From contig JBGUEQ010000021.1 of NCBI GenBank assembly GCA_041821265.1, forward strand, positions 8,842 to 72,841: 64,000 nt of DNA, given 5' to 3'. Every line of letters begins with the position of its first letter. Within the stretch, counting starts at the first letter, position 1. Both the position numbers and the translations under genes were made by a program. Shown here piece after piece: positions 43,715 to 52,921 of the stretch. Source of the stretch: Lachnotalea sp041821265 (GTDB lineage: Bacteria > Bacillota > Clostridia > Lachnospirales > Lachnospiraceae). The notes beneath the pieces were generated by a model. That model saw only the letters and a list, made by a program, of their open reading frames with translations, had not been told where the DNA came from and ran no database searches.

Positions 43715-45634
43715 ATGCGAAAGAAAATCCTATTCAATGAAGATTGGACATTTGTCCATTATGATGGAACAAAAAGTAGTGTGAATATACCACACACATG
43801 GAATGCGGTAGACGGACAAGACGGTGGGAACGATTATTATCGCGGAAGTTGTTCGTATAAGAAATTATTTTTAAAACCGTTGTATGACGAAGCTGAAGAG
43901 GAAATCTGGATTGAATTTCAAGGTGTTAACTCCAGCGCGTATATAGAGATGAATGGACAGATGATTTTTCATCATGATGGTGGTTATTCATCATTTCGTG
44001 TCAATGTTACAGATTTACTTATAGAACAAAATGAGTTAATTGTTAGTGTAGATAATAGTTCAAATAAAACAGTCTATCCACAAAAAGCTGATTTCACATT
44101 TTATGGTGGAATTTATAGAGATGTGAATCTTCTAAAGTTATCAAAATATCATTTTGATATGGATTATTACTGTAGCGATCTGAAAATAACTCCAATAGTA
44201 GATGGAAAAGATGCAAATGTTAGAATTGAGACCCACAACAATATAGAGAATGGAAAAGTTCATGTTATGCTCAAAGATATGAATGGAGCCACGGTTGTAG
44301 AGGGAGAAGGTTCCGATATAAGTTTGAAAATTCCATCCGTACATTTGTGGAATGGGAGAAAGGATCCCTATCTATATACCGCGGTAGTACAACTAGAGAT
44401 GGATGGAAAATTGTCCGACGAGGTCAGTTCAAGATTTGGTGTAAGATCTTTCTATGTAGATCCGGAAAAAGGATTTTTTCTAAATGGTGTATCTTATCCT
44501 CTTCATGGAGTCAGCAGGCATCAAGATAGACAAAACATTGGAAATGCTATAACACGCCAGATGCATGATCAAGATATGGATATAATTTGCGAGGTAGGAG
44601 CAAACACAATTCGATTGGCTCATTATCAACATGATCAGTATTTTTATGATCTTTGTGATGAACGAGGAATGATTGTTTGGGCAGAAATACCATATATTTC
44701 TGAGCATTTGCCAGAAGCTCGAAAAAATACAATCAGTCAAATGTCAGAACTAATTATGCAAAACTATAATCATCCAAGTATTGTTGTATGGGGATTATCG
44801 AATGAAATAACAATTAGTAAAAAAAATCACAAAGACATGCTTGATAATCATTATGAATTGAATGACTTGTGTCATAAAATGGATACTACGAGACTCACAA
44901 CATTAGCCTGCTATGCAATGTGTGGTCCATTTAATAAAGTAGCACATATTAGTGACTTGGTAGGTTGGAACTTGTATCTGGGCTGGTATGTACCAGGAAA
45001 ATTTCTAAATGATTTATGGATTAAATTTTTTCATTTAATATATCCAAAACGTCCTCTTTGCTATGCAGAGTATGGTGCAGAAGCTATGACAAATCTACAT
45101 AATTCAAAACCACACCGTGGTGATCATACCGAAATGTATCAGTTATTATATCATGAGTATATGTTAAAATGTTTTAAGCGTCATCCATATTTATGGGCAA
45201 CTTATGTTTGGAATATGTTTGATTTTGCAGCAGATGCCCGTGATCAAGGTGGAGAGCCAGGAATGAATCACAAAGGTCTTGTTACTTTTGACAGAACTAC
45301 AAAAAAAGATAGTTTTTATATCTATAAGGCATGGTGGAGCGAGGAACCATTTGTGCACATTTGTGGAAGGCGATATGTGAACCGTTCTGAGAAAGTAACA
45401 AAAGTATATGTTTGTACTAATTTGTCATCTGTCAAGTTATATAATAACGGAGAACTTATAGAAGAAAAAAAAGGTGACAAACTATTTGTCTTTGACATTA
45501 AGCTCGAAAATGAGAATTGTATAAGTGTTGTTTCAGAAGATTGTCAGGACGAGATATCAATATGCAAGATTAGTTTACCAGATCCCAATTATAAGCTTAA
45601 TAAGAGAAAAAATAAAAGTCAAAATTGGGTATAA
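43715..45634 (+). CDS. GH2 glycoside hydrolase (beta-galactosidase/glucuronidase-like)
   Basis: This 639-residue GH2 enzyme has a jelly-roll N-terminal sugar-binding domain (FNEDWTFVHYDG; VNIPHTWNAVDGQDGG near 24-39), an immunoglobulin-like domain and a TIM barrel. The acid/base Glu is in WGLSNEIT near 364 and the nucleophile Glu in CYAEYGAEA near 451. There is no signal peptide, so it should act on sugars brought in by the GPH symporter downstream. The start at 43715 is preceded by GGAGG, 11 bases away; an ATG at 43706 is in a different frame. Substrate could be a beta-galactoside, glucuronide or mannoside. Confidence 0.9.
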   Translation: MRKKILFNEDWTFVHYDGTKSSVNIPHTWNAVDGQDGGNDYYRGSCSYKKLFLKPLYDEAEEEIWIEFQGVNSSAYIEMNGQMIFHHDGGYSSFRVNVTDLLIEQNELIVSVDNSSNKTVYPQKADFTFYGGIYRDVNLLKLSKYHFDMDYYCSDLKITPIVDGKDANVRIETHNNIENGKVHVMLKDMNGATVVEGEGSDISLKIPSVHLWNGRKDPYLYTAVVQLEMDGKLSDEVSSRFGVRSFYVDPEKGFFLNGVSYPLHGVSRHQDRQNIGNAITRQMHDQDMDIICEVGANTIRLAHYQHDQYFYDLCDERGMIVWAEIPYISEHLPEARKNTISQMSELIMQNYNHPSIVVWGLSNEITISKKNHKDMLDNHYELNDLCHKMDTTRLTTLACYAMCGPFNKVAHISDLVGWNLYLGWYVPGKFLNDLWIKFFHLIYPKRPLCYAEYGAEAMTNLHNSKPHRGDHTEMYQLLYHEYMLKCFKRHPYLWATYVWNMFDFAADARDQGGEPGMNHKGLVTFDRTTKKDSFYIYKAWWSEEPFVHICGRRYVNRSEKVTKVYVCTNLSSVKLYNNGELIEEKKGDKLFVFDIKLENENCISVVSEDCQDEISICKISLPDPNYKLNKRKNKSQNWV

Positions 45635-45684
45635 GGATCAAAATATGAAAATGAAAATAGGAAAAAATCTAAGGAGGTTTATAG

Positions 45685-47253
45685 ATGAGCAACAAAATGA
45701 GTGCGTCCACAGGTGTAAATAGAGCAAAGCCGTGGCAAATGCTTTTCTTTTCATTTAACAATGGCTCAACAAATTGTTATTTTGTTTTAATTATGAATTA
45801 TTTAATCTACCATGCAAACGGTGTATTGGGATTAGCTTTAGTATTTGCAACGTTAATAGTAACAATTATGCGTATTATGGATGCAGTTACGGATCCTATA
45901 ATTGGGGCGTGGATTGATAAGGCTAACACAAAGTTTGGAAAATTTCGTCCTTTTATGATTTTTGGGAATATAATTCTTGCACTTAGTGCATTGATTATGT
46001 TCTTTGGAACACGCTTAATTCCAGAAAGTATGATGGCTCTGCGTTATATTTTATTTGTTTTATTTTATGCGATTTTTGTTATTGGATATACCTTTCAAAC
46101 ATCTTGTACCCGTGGTGGTCAGACATGTATAACAAATGATCCGAAGCAGCGTCCTTTATTTAACATTTTTAACACCATTGCATCTCTCTTAGGTATGGGG
46201 TTAATTATGGCGGTTTCTAGTTTGTGGGGAGCTAAAGTTGGCTTTGGAACGGAAGAATTCTTTAACCTTGTGGTACCAATGGTTATTATTATTTCTATAA
46301 TATTAATGATTTTTGCAGTCATTGGTATAAGTGAAAAAGACAGACCTGAATTCTATGGTATGAGTAATGAGAAACAAAAATTCAGAATTCGTGATTATTT
46401 AGATATTATCAAACATAATAAGAATTTAAATATGCTTATTATTGCTGCAGCTGGAAGTAAATTAGCAAGTACAATTGCGCAAAATTCTGCAGTGAGCATT
46501 ATGCTATTTGCATGTATGATGGGTAATTTTAATGGTTTATATTTGCCGTTTTATATCCTTGGTTTTCTTGGTGCAGTTCCATTTTTTATTTTAAATTTAA
46601 AAATATCACAAAAACATGGACAAAGACAAGGTATGATCACATGTAATACAATTGCTTTATTAATGTATACAGTTGTTTTTGTCTTACTTGTTATATGGCA
46701 ACCAGGTAGTGCTTTAACACAGTTGTCATTTACCAACATTAATCTTTATACGGTGTTGTTTGTTATATGTTATATGATTGGGTTTGGATCATACTATACA
46801 ACTGCAGATATGGCCATACCGATGGTTGCTGATTGCTCCGATTATGAGGTTTATCGAAGTGGAATGTATGCCCCTGGTATGGTAGGTACGTTGCTTAGTT
46901 TTTCTGATAAACTAGTTTCAAGTCTTTCTTCTACGATTGTAGGTATAGTAATTTTAGTAGTTCTAAAAATGAAGACATTACCAGATGTAAATACACCGTA
47001 TGTAGAAGGATTAAATACAGTCGTTATCATTTTGTTCTGTGTATTACCTATGATAGCATGGATTATATCACTGATTGCAATGAAGTTTTATACACTTACT
47101 GGAGAACGTATGAAAGAAATACAAATCATCAATTCAGCTCGTAAGAATGCGATAGCAGATGGTATGAGCAGTGTGGAGGCAATGAAAAAGTATAAAACTA
47201 TCGAGCAGGTTGACCTTTCACAAATACATCTTAAAAAAAGTACTGATTGCTAA
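45685..47253 (+). CDS. GPH-family sugar:cation symporter (MFS)
   Basis: This 522-residue membrane protein has about 12 helices and the motifs of the glycoside-pentoside-hexuronide symporters: RIMDAVTDPIIGAWIDKANT near 54-73, then FGKFRPFMIFGNI near 75-87 and a middle DADMAIPMVADCSDYEVYRS-like segment (TTADMAIPMVADCSDYE near 372-388). It imports a glycoside with sodium or protons. AAGGAGG lies before the start, 50 bases after the GH2 gene, so transport and hydrolysis are probably coupled in one operon. Confidence 0.92.
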   Translation: MSNKMSASTGVNRAKPWQMLFFSFNNGSTNCYFVLIMNYLIYHANGVLGLALVFATLIVTIMRIMDAVTDPIIGAWIDKANTKFGKFRPFMIFGNIILALSALIMFFGTRLIPESMMALRYILFVLFYAIFVIGYTFQTSCTRGGQTCITNDPKQRPLFNIFNTIASLLGMGLIMAVSSLWGAKVGFGTEEFFNLVVPMVIIISIILMIFAVIGISEKDRPEFYGMSNEKQKFRIRDYLDIIKHNKNLNMLIIAAAGSKLASTIAQNSAVSIMLFACMMGNFNGLYLPFYILGFLGAVPFFILNLKISQKHGQRQGMITCNTIALLMYTVVFVLLVIWQPGSALTQLSFTNINLYTVLFVICYMIGFGSYYTTADMAIPMVADCSDYEVYRSGMYAPGMVGTLLSFSDKLVSSLSSTIVGIVILVVLKMKTLPDVNTPYVEGLNTVVIILFCVLPMIAWIISLIAMKFYTLTGERMKEIQIINSARKNAIADGMSSVEAMKKYKTIEQVDLSQIHLKKSTDC

Positions 47254-47325
47254 AACAACCTTTATACGACCATATGTATAACACCGTTTTTACGTGCTTT
47301 ATTTCTTTATTTTAATATAATTTTT

Positions 47326-48130
47326 GGCTCTGTGTCAATAGTTGGGGTGCGATTCTTTGAATCGCGCCCCATTACTGATGTTTTTATTATTGAATCCTTC
47401 AGTAGGACCATTGGTTAACCCATATTTAAAGGCATTGAGAATTTCTTTTGACCAGTGCCGATAGGTAGCACCACAACGTTCAAATTCAGGTATACATGAT
47501 GTTTCCGCTTCTTTAATCCAATCCCAAAATGCTGTTCTTTGAACCGAATATTTTGTCTCCTGACAAATTGAATAGAACTTTTCCTTTAGATAACGCGATG
47601 TTCTTAAATCGTCATTATTCTGAAGCATTAAATCACAGTCTTTCTTATTTTTGTCTTTCAGATTTTTATATCTTCTTTTATAATACTTTCTAAGTGATGC
47701 AGGCATTGTTTTTTGCAACCGTTTCCTCACATTTTCAATTGCCCATGTAACTTGTTTTATGAAGTGATATTTGTCAATAATAACCTGTGCATTAGGAAAA
47801 TAGGTATATGCGAGGTCAACATATGATTGCCACATATCACAGATAAAAAATTTGACACGGTAGCGTTCAGAACGGGGAATATCCTTAAAATAAGTAATTA
47901 GGTGAGGCTGTGTTCTGTCTGGAACAATATCCAAAACCTTGTGCTTTTTGGGATCAACCAGGATACACTGATACTTTCCAGTAGTTGCATTTCCACGAAA
48001 CTCATCAATTGAAATAGAAGCTTAGAGAGGTGGACGATTATAACTGATAGAATCAAGTATCCTAGATACTGTGGAAGTTGAAACATTTGATTTTATGGCT
48101 ACCGACTTGATAGACTCTGTATTATGAAAT
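47326..48130 (-). mobile_element. ISL3-family insertion sequence remnant
   Basis: The minus strand encodes an ISL3-type transposase in pieces. From about 48105 comes VAIKSNVSTSTVSRILDSIS then a stop, and in the same frame ASISIDEFRGNATTGKYQCI, then IVPDRTQPHLITYFKDIP and a long piece to 47335 ending in GLTNGPTEGFNNK. After that the normal C-terminus is replaced by readthrough of the element end. GGCTCTGTGTCAATAG (47326-47341) looks like the terminal inverted repeat. GGGGTGCGATTC/GAATCGCGCCCC (47344-47370) forms a hairpin. The other end is missing. Confidence 0.85.
47335..48130 (-). pseudogene. ISL3 transposase, interrupted by a stop and 3'-truncated
   Basis: The longest intact piece (47335-47934, 199 codons) covers the DDE-domain region from IVPDRTQPH to the truncated end, including KYHFIKQVTWAIENVRKRLQ. 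An in-frame TAA at about 48020 separates it from the upstream helix-turn-helix-like piece. The N-terminal zinc-finger part is lost, so it should be inactive. Confidence 0.85.
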
Positions 48131-48151
48131 TGATTTCTTGAATATGCAAAA

Positions 48152-48268
48152 GATAATTATCTATATGATTTAATTGAAATTGCTTTATCAACAGGTATGC
48201 TTTCAGGTGAATTAAGAGGGCTATGCTAGTCAGATGTTGATTTGAAGCAAAAGATGATATTCACATAG
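48152..48268 (+). pseudogene. Tyrosine recombinase fragment
   Basis: The frame DNYLYDLIEIALSTGMLSGE then LRGLC*SDVDLKQKMIFT* matches the box I region of phage-type integrases (ALxTGMRxGELxGLxWSDID), with Leu in place of the catalytic Arg and a stop in place of Lys/Trp. It lies next to the ISL3 remnant. Confidence 0.7.
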
Positions 48269-48558
48269 AATTACCGTCAAAAAAGAAATTTATTATTCGA
48301 TTAGTCCAACTAAAACATACTGTTCAAAAAAATGCAAAGAAACTCCCGATTAACCTTACAGATAAAGATGATGATTTATGGAAATCATTATCAAATTGGA
48401 GTAAGGTTATTTGTGATAAGACGGAAAAAAGGGAAAAAAAGAATCATATTTGTGACATCTTAGCTTTGGATTCAATCATTTTGGAAGCTTTTATAAAAAA
48501 GATACATTTTATAGATGCTGAGGATGATATAATTGCGAGTATAAAATTAAATATATAA
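48241..48558 (+). pseudogene. Open frame without a start codon, unknown
   Basis: From 48241 to a stop at 48556 the frame stays open for 105 codons (FEAKDDIHIELPSKKKFIIR, later SNWSKVICDKTEKREKKNHI), with no ATG or ribosome site at its head. The last part (LDSIILEAFIKKIHFID) faintly recalls the C-terminal end of serine recombinases. I do not recognise it with confidence. It is probably the 3' part of a gene cut by the neighbouring rearrangement. Confidence 0.45.
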
Positions 48559-48564
48559 AGAAAA

Positions 48565-48800
48565 ATGATTGCAAATGATAGAGTTAACGATGTATTTAAT
48601 GAACTATTTTCTGAACCTAAACAGGATTTTTTTAATAGTGTAAAGGCGGGTAAACATCAAATAATTATATTTGAAGAATTGATAAAATTAGAGCAAAGGA
48701 ACTTAAAATGCTCACCACCGATTTAAGCGTAAATTTAAGCAATGGTGAATTTTACTATTTATCTAATGAAAGTCAGATTGGATGGAAAATAGAATGGTAG
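48565..48800 (+). pseudogene. Small hypothetical gene broken by a frameshift
   Basis: The first frame (48565-48726) reads MIANDRVNDVFNELFSEPKQ and continues to NLKCSPPI. A second frame (48708-48800) reads MLTTDLSVNLSNGEFYYLSN and ends IGWKIEW. Joined by a one-base shift near 48705 they give a protein of about 80 residues that looks like one small unknown family. No ribosome site is strong. Confidence 0.5.
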
Positions 48801-48877
48801 TCTGTGTGATAATTGCCTGCATATATAATGTGATTGCAATGCTTATTAACATTATATAGAATTTAAGGGGAATAAAG

Positions 48878-48940
48878 ATGAACAAGGTTAAGCTAATTAA
48901 AGGTTTTTTCCTGGTGTGCTTAATAGGAATAGCAGTATAG
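48878..48940 (+). pseudogene. Signal-peptide-like stub
   Basis: MNKVKLIKGFFLVCLIGIAV followed by a stop, after AAGGGGA. It looks like the N-terminal signal sequence of a secreted or lipoprotein gene whose body is lost. The segment from 48941 to 49346 shows no gene. Confidence 0.4.
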
Positions 48941-49346
48941 TCACAAATGGGTTCAGAAAAACTGGGGTGTTGGATAAGGTACTACGATTAAACTAATATA
49001 AAGGCAGTCGCCTTTCGATTTTAAATCCTTTAGTCTAAAAATAAATCAAGTAATTTAAAAGAGAAGCAACGTTTAACAAATGATAATATAATTACAAATA
49101 CGAAACTACAGAACTTGAATAATAATGACAACTTAAGAAAAATGACAAATTAGATGGAAATCTGTCATTTTGTACGATATAATAATAGTAGTAGAGTATG
49201 CATTGTTAAATTTAAAATTCTTAGATACACAGACTAAATTGGCGGTATCCATTTTAGATACTAGCTAAGCACTTGAAAAGGTATAAATAGCTATTTTCAA
49301 TATCTTTTTCCTAGATTAAATTGAACTAGAGGTTGATTAAAAAAAT

Positions 49347-49558
49347 ATGACAAGTAAACAGTTATATGATACGTTAATATATGGTGCATATTATGTCATT
49401 AAGATTAAGGAAATTCTAAACAAAATAAATATTTTTCGCTTCAAGATGGCGATACAGGTAGCAACTTGTCAATAATGATGCAAACAATCATACAAAAGGC
49501 CGAATTAAAAGCTACAGTAAAACACACACTAGAATCAATAGCAGAGGAGAGCGTATGA
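49347..49558 (+). pseudogene. DhaL/DAK-domain (FakA-like) kinase fragment, frameshifted
   Basis: From 49347 the frame reads MTSKQLYDTLIYGAYYVIKI, then LNKINIF. After a one-base shift near 49440 it continues as QDGDTGSNLSIMMQTIIQKA to ESIAEES, ending at 49558. These match the first 70 residues of the DhaL domain of fatty-acid kinase FakA, including the ATP-binding DGDTGSN. Nothing of the remaining 500 residues is seen. The stop overlaps the start of the next gene. Confidence 0.75.
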
Positions 49559-50391
49559 TAAATAAAAATAATATTGTCTTATCAAGTGTAGTATTTGTTT
49601 CATATATTATAATGGTTATTACAAATTTACTTGCAGATGCTTTACCTATAAACGGTAAGGGAACAGGAGAAATATCGGATTCTTATCAAAATCTTTTTGC
49701 TCCTGCAGGAATTACATTTACTATATGGGGATTAATTTACCTATTACTTTTGGTGTATTCAATAAATCAACTGATACATCACAAAAGAGAAAGTGTGATT
49801 GAGCAACAGAGTTTTAATACAGTGGGTATTCTGTTTTCTATCTCATCAATTGCGAATACGATATGGATATTTGCATGGCATTATAATGAGATTTGGTTAA
49901 GTTTAATATTAATGTTAGTTATCCTTATTTGTCTGGTTAAAATCAATCTGATTATAAGAGATAAGGATTATTCTGGGATTGAGAAATATACAGTGAAATT
50001 ACCATTTACCGTGTATTTAGGTTGGATAACAATAGCGACAATAGCGAATGTAACAACATTTTTGGTTTCTATTAATTGGAATAGGTTATCTTTAAGCGAG
50101 GTTTTTTGGACGAACTTAATAATTATAGTAGGTGCTATCATAGGATTTATATGTGTGATATTTTATAAAAGTCTTGCGTATGGCTGTGTTTTGATATGGG
50201 CATTTATGGGTATAGTATTAAAACATCTTGATCCAGAATCCTTTGATGGCAGATATATATCTGTTATTATTACAGCGTTTATAGCTATTTTTATAATTAT
50301 CATATCACAAATTATATTAATTCGTGCTCGAGTAAAAGCTAAGAAGAATGATACAGAATTAATAAATACAATAAATTATAGATACAGATGA
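49555..50391 (+). CDS. TspO/MBR-like membrane protein
   Basis: This 278-residue protein has about seven to eight hydrophobic helices. The region NLFAPAGITFTIWGLIYLLL near 48-67 is typical of tryptophan-rich sensory protein-like families found in Clostridia, longer than the 160-residue classical TspO. Such proteins are linked to tetrapyrrole or lipid binding, but for this longer group the function is not established. A GAGGAGA site precedes the start. It lies between a decayed kinase fragment and a convergent methyltransferase gene and has no operon partner. Confidence 0.65.
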   Translation: MINKNNIVLSSVVFVSYIIMVITNLLADALPINGKGTGEISDSYQNLFAPAGITFTIWGLIYLLLLVYSINQLIHHKRESVIEQQSFNTVGILFSISSIANTIWIFAWHYNEIWLSLILMLVILICLVKINLIIRDKDYSGIEKYTVKLPFTVYLGWITIATIANVTTFLVSINWNRLSLSEVFWTNLIIIVGAIIGFICVIFYKSLAYGCVLIWAFMGIVLKHLDPESFDGRYISVIITAFIAIFIIIISQIILIRARVKAKKNDTELINTINYRYR

Positions 50392-50442
50392 TGAAAGTAA
50401 CGGAAATTAGAATGTGCAATGGAGCACTTATTGCTAAATAAA

Positions 50443-51069
50443 TCATTTTACTCCATATGCTGCAAATATGCTGATACTTGCCGTATCTTCGCTATCTTTT
50501 GAGTCAGAACAGCAATTGCAACCGACGCACGAAACAGAGGCCTCATTAAATCCAGCTTGCAAAAACCAATCCTTGATTTGTTCACGGTCAAATCCCATCC
50601 AAACATCATGCTGCTCCGTCTTTAAAAAGGTGAAATTATGTTCATCCAAATCCGTAATAACGAGTTTTCCACCTGTTTTTAAAATTCGATATAATTCTTT
50701 AATAGCTATGGAGGGATCGGTTACATGGTGCAGATACATATTTGCAAAAGCATAATCAATGCTCTGATTACCGATAGGAATAGAATCACTGTCGCCTATC
50801 ATACAGGAAAGATCATTATAGTCTTTAAATTTTTGCCTCATGCTGTCCAACATCTTTTCGGATTGATCAATTGCTAAGACTTTCAATCCTGCTTTTAAAA
50901 GACCTTCTGTTACAAAACCAGTGCCTGCGCCAATATCAGCAGCAATTTTTCCAGTTTGAATATTCGCTAAGGTATAAGCCACTTGCCTTACCTCTTCTAA
51001 AAAGAACGATGTCCTCATGTCGTCCCAGTCAACTGCAATCTCATTAAAATAACTCTTACTTGTTTCCAT
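50443..51069 (-). CDS. Class I SAM-dependent methyltransferase with C-terminal cysteine cluster
   Basis: This 208-residue protein has methyltransferase motif I ADIGAGTGFVTEGLL near 39-53, VLAIDQSEKML near 60-70 and YAFANMYLHHVTDPS near 107-121, as in UbiE-like enzymes. The C-terminus carries CVGCNCC near 184-190, a cysteine cluster found in some metal- or metalloid-linked methyltransferases. AGGAGG precedes the start. It is the last gene of a MarR-GNAT-methyltransferase operon, 46 bases after the acetyltransferase. A role against a thiol-reactive compound is inferred from the cysteines here and in the MarR protein. Confidence 0.82.
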   Translation of the reverse strand: METSKSYFNEIAVDWDDMRTSFFLEEVRQVAYTLANIQTGKIAADIGAGTGFVTEGLLKAGLKVLAIDQSEKMLDSMRQKFKDYNDLSCMIGDSDSIPIGNQSIDYAFANMYLHHVTDPSIAIKELYRILKTGGKLVITDLDEHNFTFLKTEQHDVWMGFDREQIKDWFLQAGFNEASVSCVGCNCCSDSKDSEDTASISIFAAYGVK

Positions 51070-51115
51070 AGGAAAAGCCTCCTGTATGTATGGTTTTTAA
51101 TAGTGTATTTAATTA

Positions 51116-51622
51116 CTAAATCAAACAGCTTCTTCGTTCCAAGAGAATTGTGTTATGCCAGTTTCCAAATCTGTCTTTTGCAATTTTTTCACGAAATCCG
51201 ATTTCACGAAATCCACATTTCTTATGAAGGGCAATGCTAGCTACATTTTTATCTATGATGCTGGAATATAGTGACCAGTATCCATTCCTTTCCGCTGCCT
51301 TTATGAGATGGTTAAATAACTTTGTACCAATTCCTAATTTAGTATATTGTAAGTCAAGGTAGATACTGACTTCTACTACACCTCGATATACTTCGCGTTT
51401 GGAAGTGGGTGAGAGTACAACAAATGCGATTACCTTTCCGTCAAATACAGCAACGAATCTACAATCTTGCAAATGTCCGCTGTCCCAGTCATCAAAGGTT
51501 GGACATTCGGTCTGAAAGGTTGCAATATTTGTATCAAGGCCTTGTTGATAGATATCTTTTATGTAATTCCAATCATCAGGTCTAAATTCTCTAATAATAA
51601 GTGATTCAATCATGTTATTCAT
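51116..51622 (-). CDS. GNAT acetyltransferase, phosphinothricin-acetyltransferase-like
   Basis: This 168-residue protein resembles the PAT/ArsN1/MddA group of GNAT enzymes. The N-terminus IREFRPDDWNYIKDIYQQGL is typical, followed by TNIATFQTECPTFDDWD near 32-48, the acetyl-CoA loop LDLQYTKLGIGTKLFNHLI near 92-110 and HKKCGFREIGFREK near 131-144. Related enzymes acetylate glufosinate, methionine sulfoximine or arsinothricin. The start overlaps the stop of the MarR gene, so the two are translationally coupled. The substrate is unknown. Confidence 0.85.
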   Translation of the reverse strand: MNNMIESLIIREFRPDDWNYIKDIYQQGLDTNIATFQTECPTFDDWDSGHLQDCRFVAVFDGKVIAFVVLSPTSKREVYRGVVEVSIYLDLQYTKLGIGTKLFNHLIKAAERNGYWSLYSSIIDKNVASIALHKKCGFREIGFREKIAKDRFGNWHNTILLERRSCLI

Positions 51623-52061
51623 GTTGTTTTTCCACCTTCCATTGTTCGATTGCCCGATTGTAAAGAGAAATGGACTTTAGAATCGATTCATGTTCTGCTG
51701 GATCTATATTTTTAAATATTTCATTGAAAATCAAGTTCATATCATTCTCAATCTGTTCAAATATCTGTATACCCTTATCTGAAAGATTAATCTGAACGCT
51801 TCTACGATCCGATTTTGATGGTTCTCGTATAACAAGTTCTTTTTTTACTAATTCTTCAACGATTTTACTAGCAGTACTAACATCAATCCGAAGAGTGGCT
51901 GCTAGATCCTTCAACATAGAATCTCTTTTCCTACCAATTTCCACTAGCGTATGACATTGTGTGGTGTTGACACTGCATAAGCAACAATCGGAGGAATTGA
52001 TACAATCTAGATTTCGTTCTAAGATTCTTGTAACTTCACGTAATTCTTTACTTTTATTCAT
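51615..52061 (-). CDS. MarR-family regulator with N-terminal cysteines
   Basis: This 148-residue winged-helix regulator has the MarR core KDLAATLRIDVSTASKIVEE near 51-70 and the wing VIREPSKSDRRSVQINLSDKG near 77-97. The N-terminal part holds a cysteine-rich stretch, CCLCSVNTTQC near 26-36, that could sense metals, metalloids or oxidants, as in thiol-based MarR proteins. It is first in an operon with an acetyltransferase and a methyltransferase that also has a cysteine cluster. Palindromes with AACTATT arms lie in its promoter, so it probably represses itself. Confidence 0.87.
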   Translation of the reverse strand: MNKSKELREVTRILERNLDCINSSDCCLCSVNTTQCHTLVEIGRKRDSMLKDLAATLRIDVSTASKIVEELVKKELVIREPSKSDRRSVQINLSDKGIQIFEQIENDMNLIFNEIFKNIDPAEHESILKSISLYNRAIEQWKVEKQHE

Positions 52062-52105
52062 AATGATATCTCCAGTCTTTTGTTGATTTCATAAGTATAC
52101 TACTA

Positions 52106-52166
52106 ATAGTTTCTAAATTCAACTATTTATTATAAAAATAATATTTAAATTCAACTAATAAGTTGT
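52106..52166. promoter_or_regulatory. Candidate MarR operators
   Basis: AATAGTT (52106-52112) and AACTATT (52122-52128) form a perfect dyad with a 9-base spacer. CAACT (52153-52157) and AGTTG (52162-52166) form a second. TAAATTCAACTA is repeated directly at 52115-52126 and 52147-52158. All lie 45-105 bases upstream of the MarR start. Confidence 0.55.
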
Positions 52167-52441
52167 GTCTGCCATTCTCTTTGATTGACAGAGTTGAATA
52201 TGAAGTTAATCCTAATTGACCAAGTTTTTCAGGCTGATGTTTTGTAATCGACAATCAATATTTAAAATGAAATATTACGATTATATAAAGCAGTAATCTT
52301 TTGTTGTAAACTGTAAATTGTAGTTGTATAATAAATTTATTGTGTATAAAATTTGATTGGAAGTATAAGAAAACAAAGATAACATTCAGTACCCACTAAC
52401 GCGAAGTGGCTCAATGTTTTAACACAAATTTGTCAATTACT

Positions 52442-52516
52442 TCGGACTTTGTTGGAGGTTATGGTGTCGAAGAATTTGCTGTGGTTTTACCGCAAACGGA
52501 AGGAAACAAGTTATAA
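52442..52516 (+). pseudogene. GGDEF-domain fragment
   Basis: The frame SDFVGGYGVEEFAVVLPQTE then GNKL and a stop is a diguanylate cyclase active-site region (compare TDFVGRYGGEEFVCVLP in the intact gene at 53819-54751) with the signature GGEEF altered to GVEEF. It has no start or ribosome site. The rest of 52167-52555 shows no gene. Confidence 0.65.
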
Positions 52517-52555
52517 GTTACTCGTGATAGAATCAAATTATGAATAGGAGAAATA

Positions 52556-52774
52556 ATGGCAGATATAAAATATGAAATTGTTGAAGAAGTTGGAGTATTA
52601 TCTGAAAATGCAAAGGGATGGAAAAAAGAATTGAATTTAATAAGCTGGAATGATGCAGCACCAAAATACGATATCCGTGATTGGGCTCCAGGTCATGAAA
52701 AGATGGGAAAAGGTGCTACTTTAACCAAGGAAGAAGTTTCGAAGTTGAAGGAAATTTTGGACCAATATATTTAA
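52556..52774 (+). CDS. YdbC/PC4-type DNA-binding protein
   Basis: This 72-residue protein belongs to the YdbC family, small prokaryotic relatives of the eukaryotic transcriptional coactivator PC4 that bind single-stranded DNA as dimers. Family features are NAKGWKKELNLISWND near 18-33, KYDIRDWAPGHEKMGKG near 37-53 and the C-terminal helix TKEEVSKLKEIL. AGGAGAAAT precedes the start. It is monocistronic. Function in the cell is not established; roles in replication, recombination or transcription are proposed for the family. Confidence 0.88.
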   Translation: MADIKYEIVEEVGVLSENAKGWKKELNLISWNDAAPKYDIRDWAPGHEKMGKGATLTKEEVSKLKEILDQYI

Positions 52775-52825
52775 GATGAGCTAGTATTGCTTGTTTTGAC
52801 AAGGGAAATGAAATACGGAGGAAAA

Positions 52826-52873
52826 ATGAAGAAAGCCGTAATCGCATTTTTAAAACTTAAAATTTTATATTGA
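52826..52873 (+). CDS. Short ORF of 15 codons, unknown
   Basis: MKKAVIAFLKLKILY follows a good GGAGG. It may be a small peptide, a leader or the remaining N-terminus of a lost gene. The membrane protein gene begins about 40 bases later. Confidence 0.3.
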   Translation: MKKAVIAFLKLKILY

Positions 52874-52921
52874 AGGGGAGAAACAAAAGGGAAGAATCAT
52901 CTTATTTTGAGCAGTAAGATT

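Noticed and set aside
47898..48086. 62-codon minus-strand frame next to the ISL3 transposase
   Set aside because: The true transposase frame is a different phase (ISIDEFRGNATTGKYQC); this frame is its shadow.
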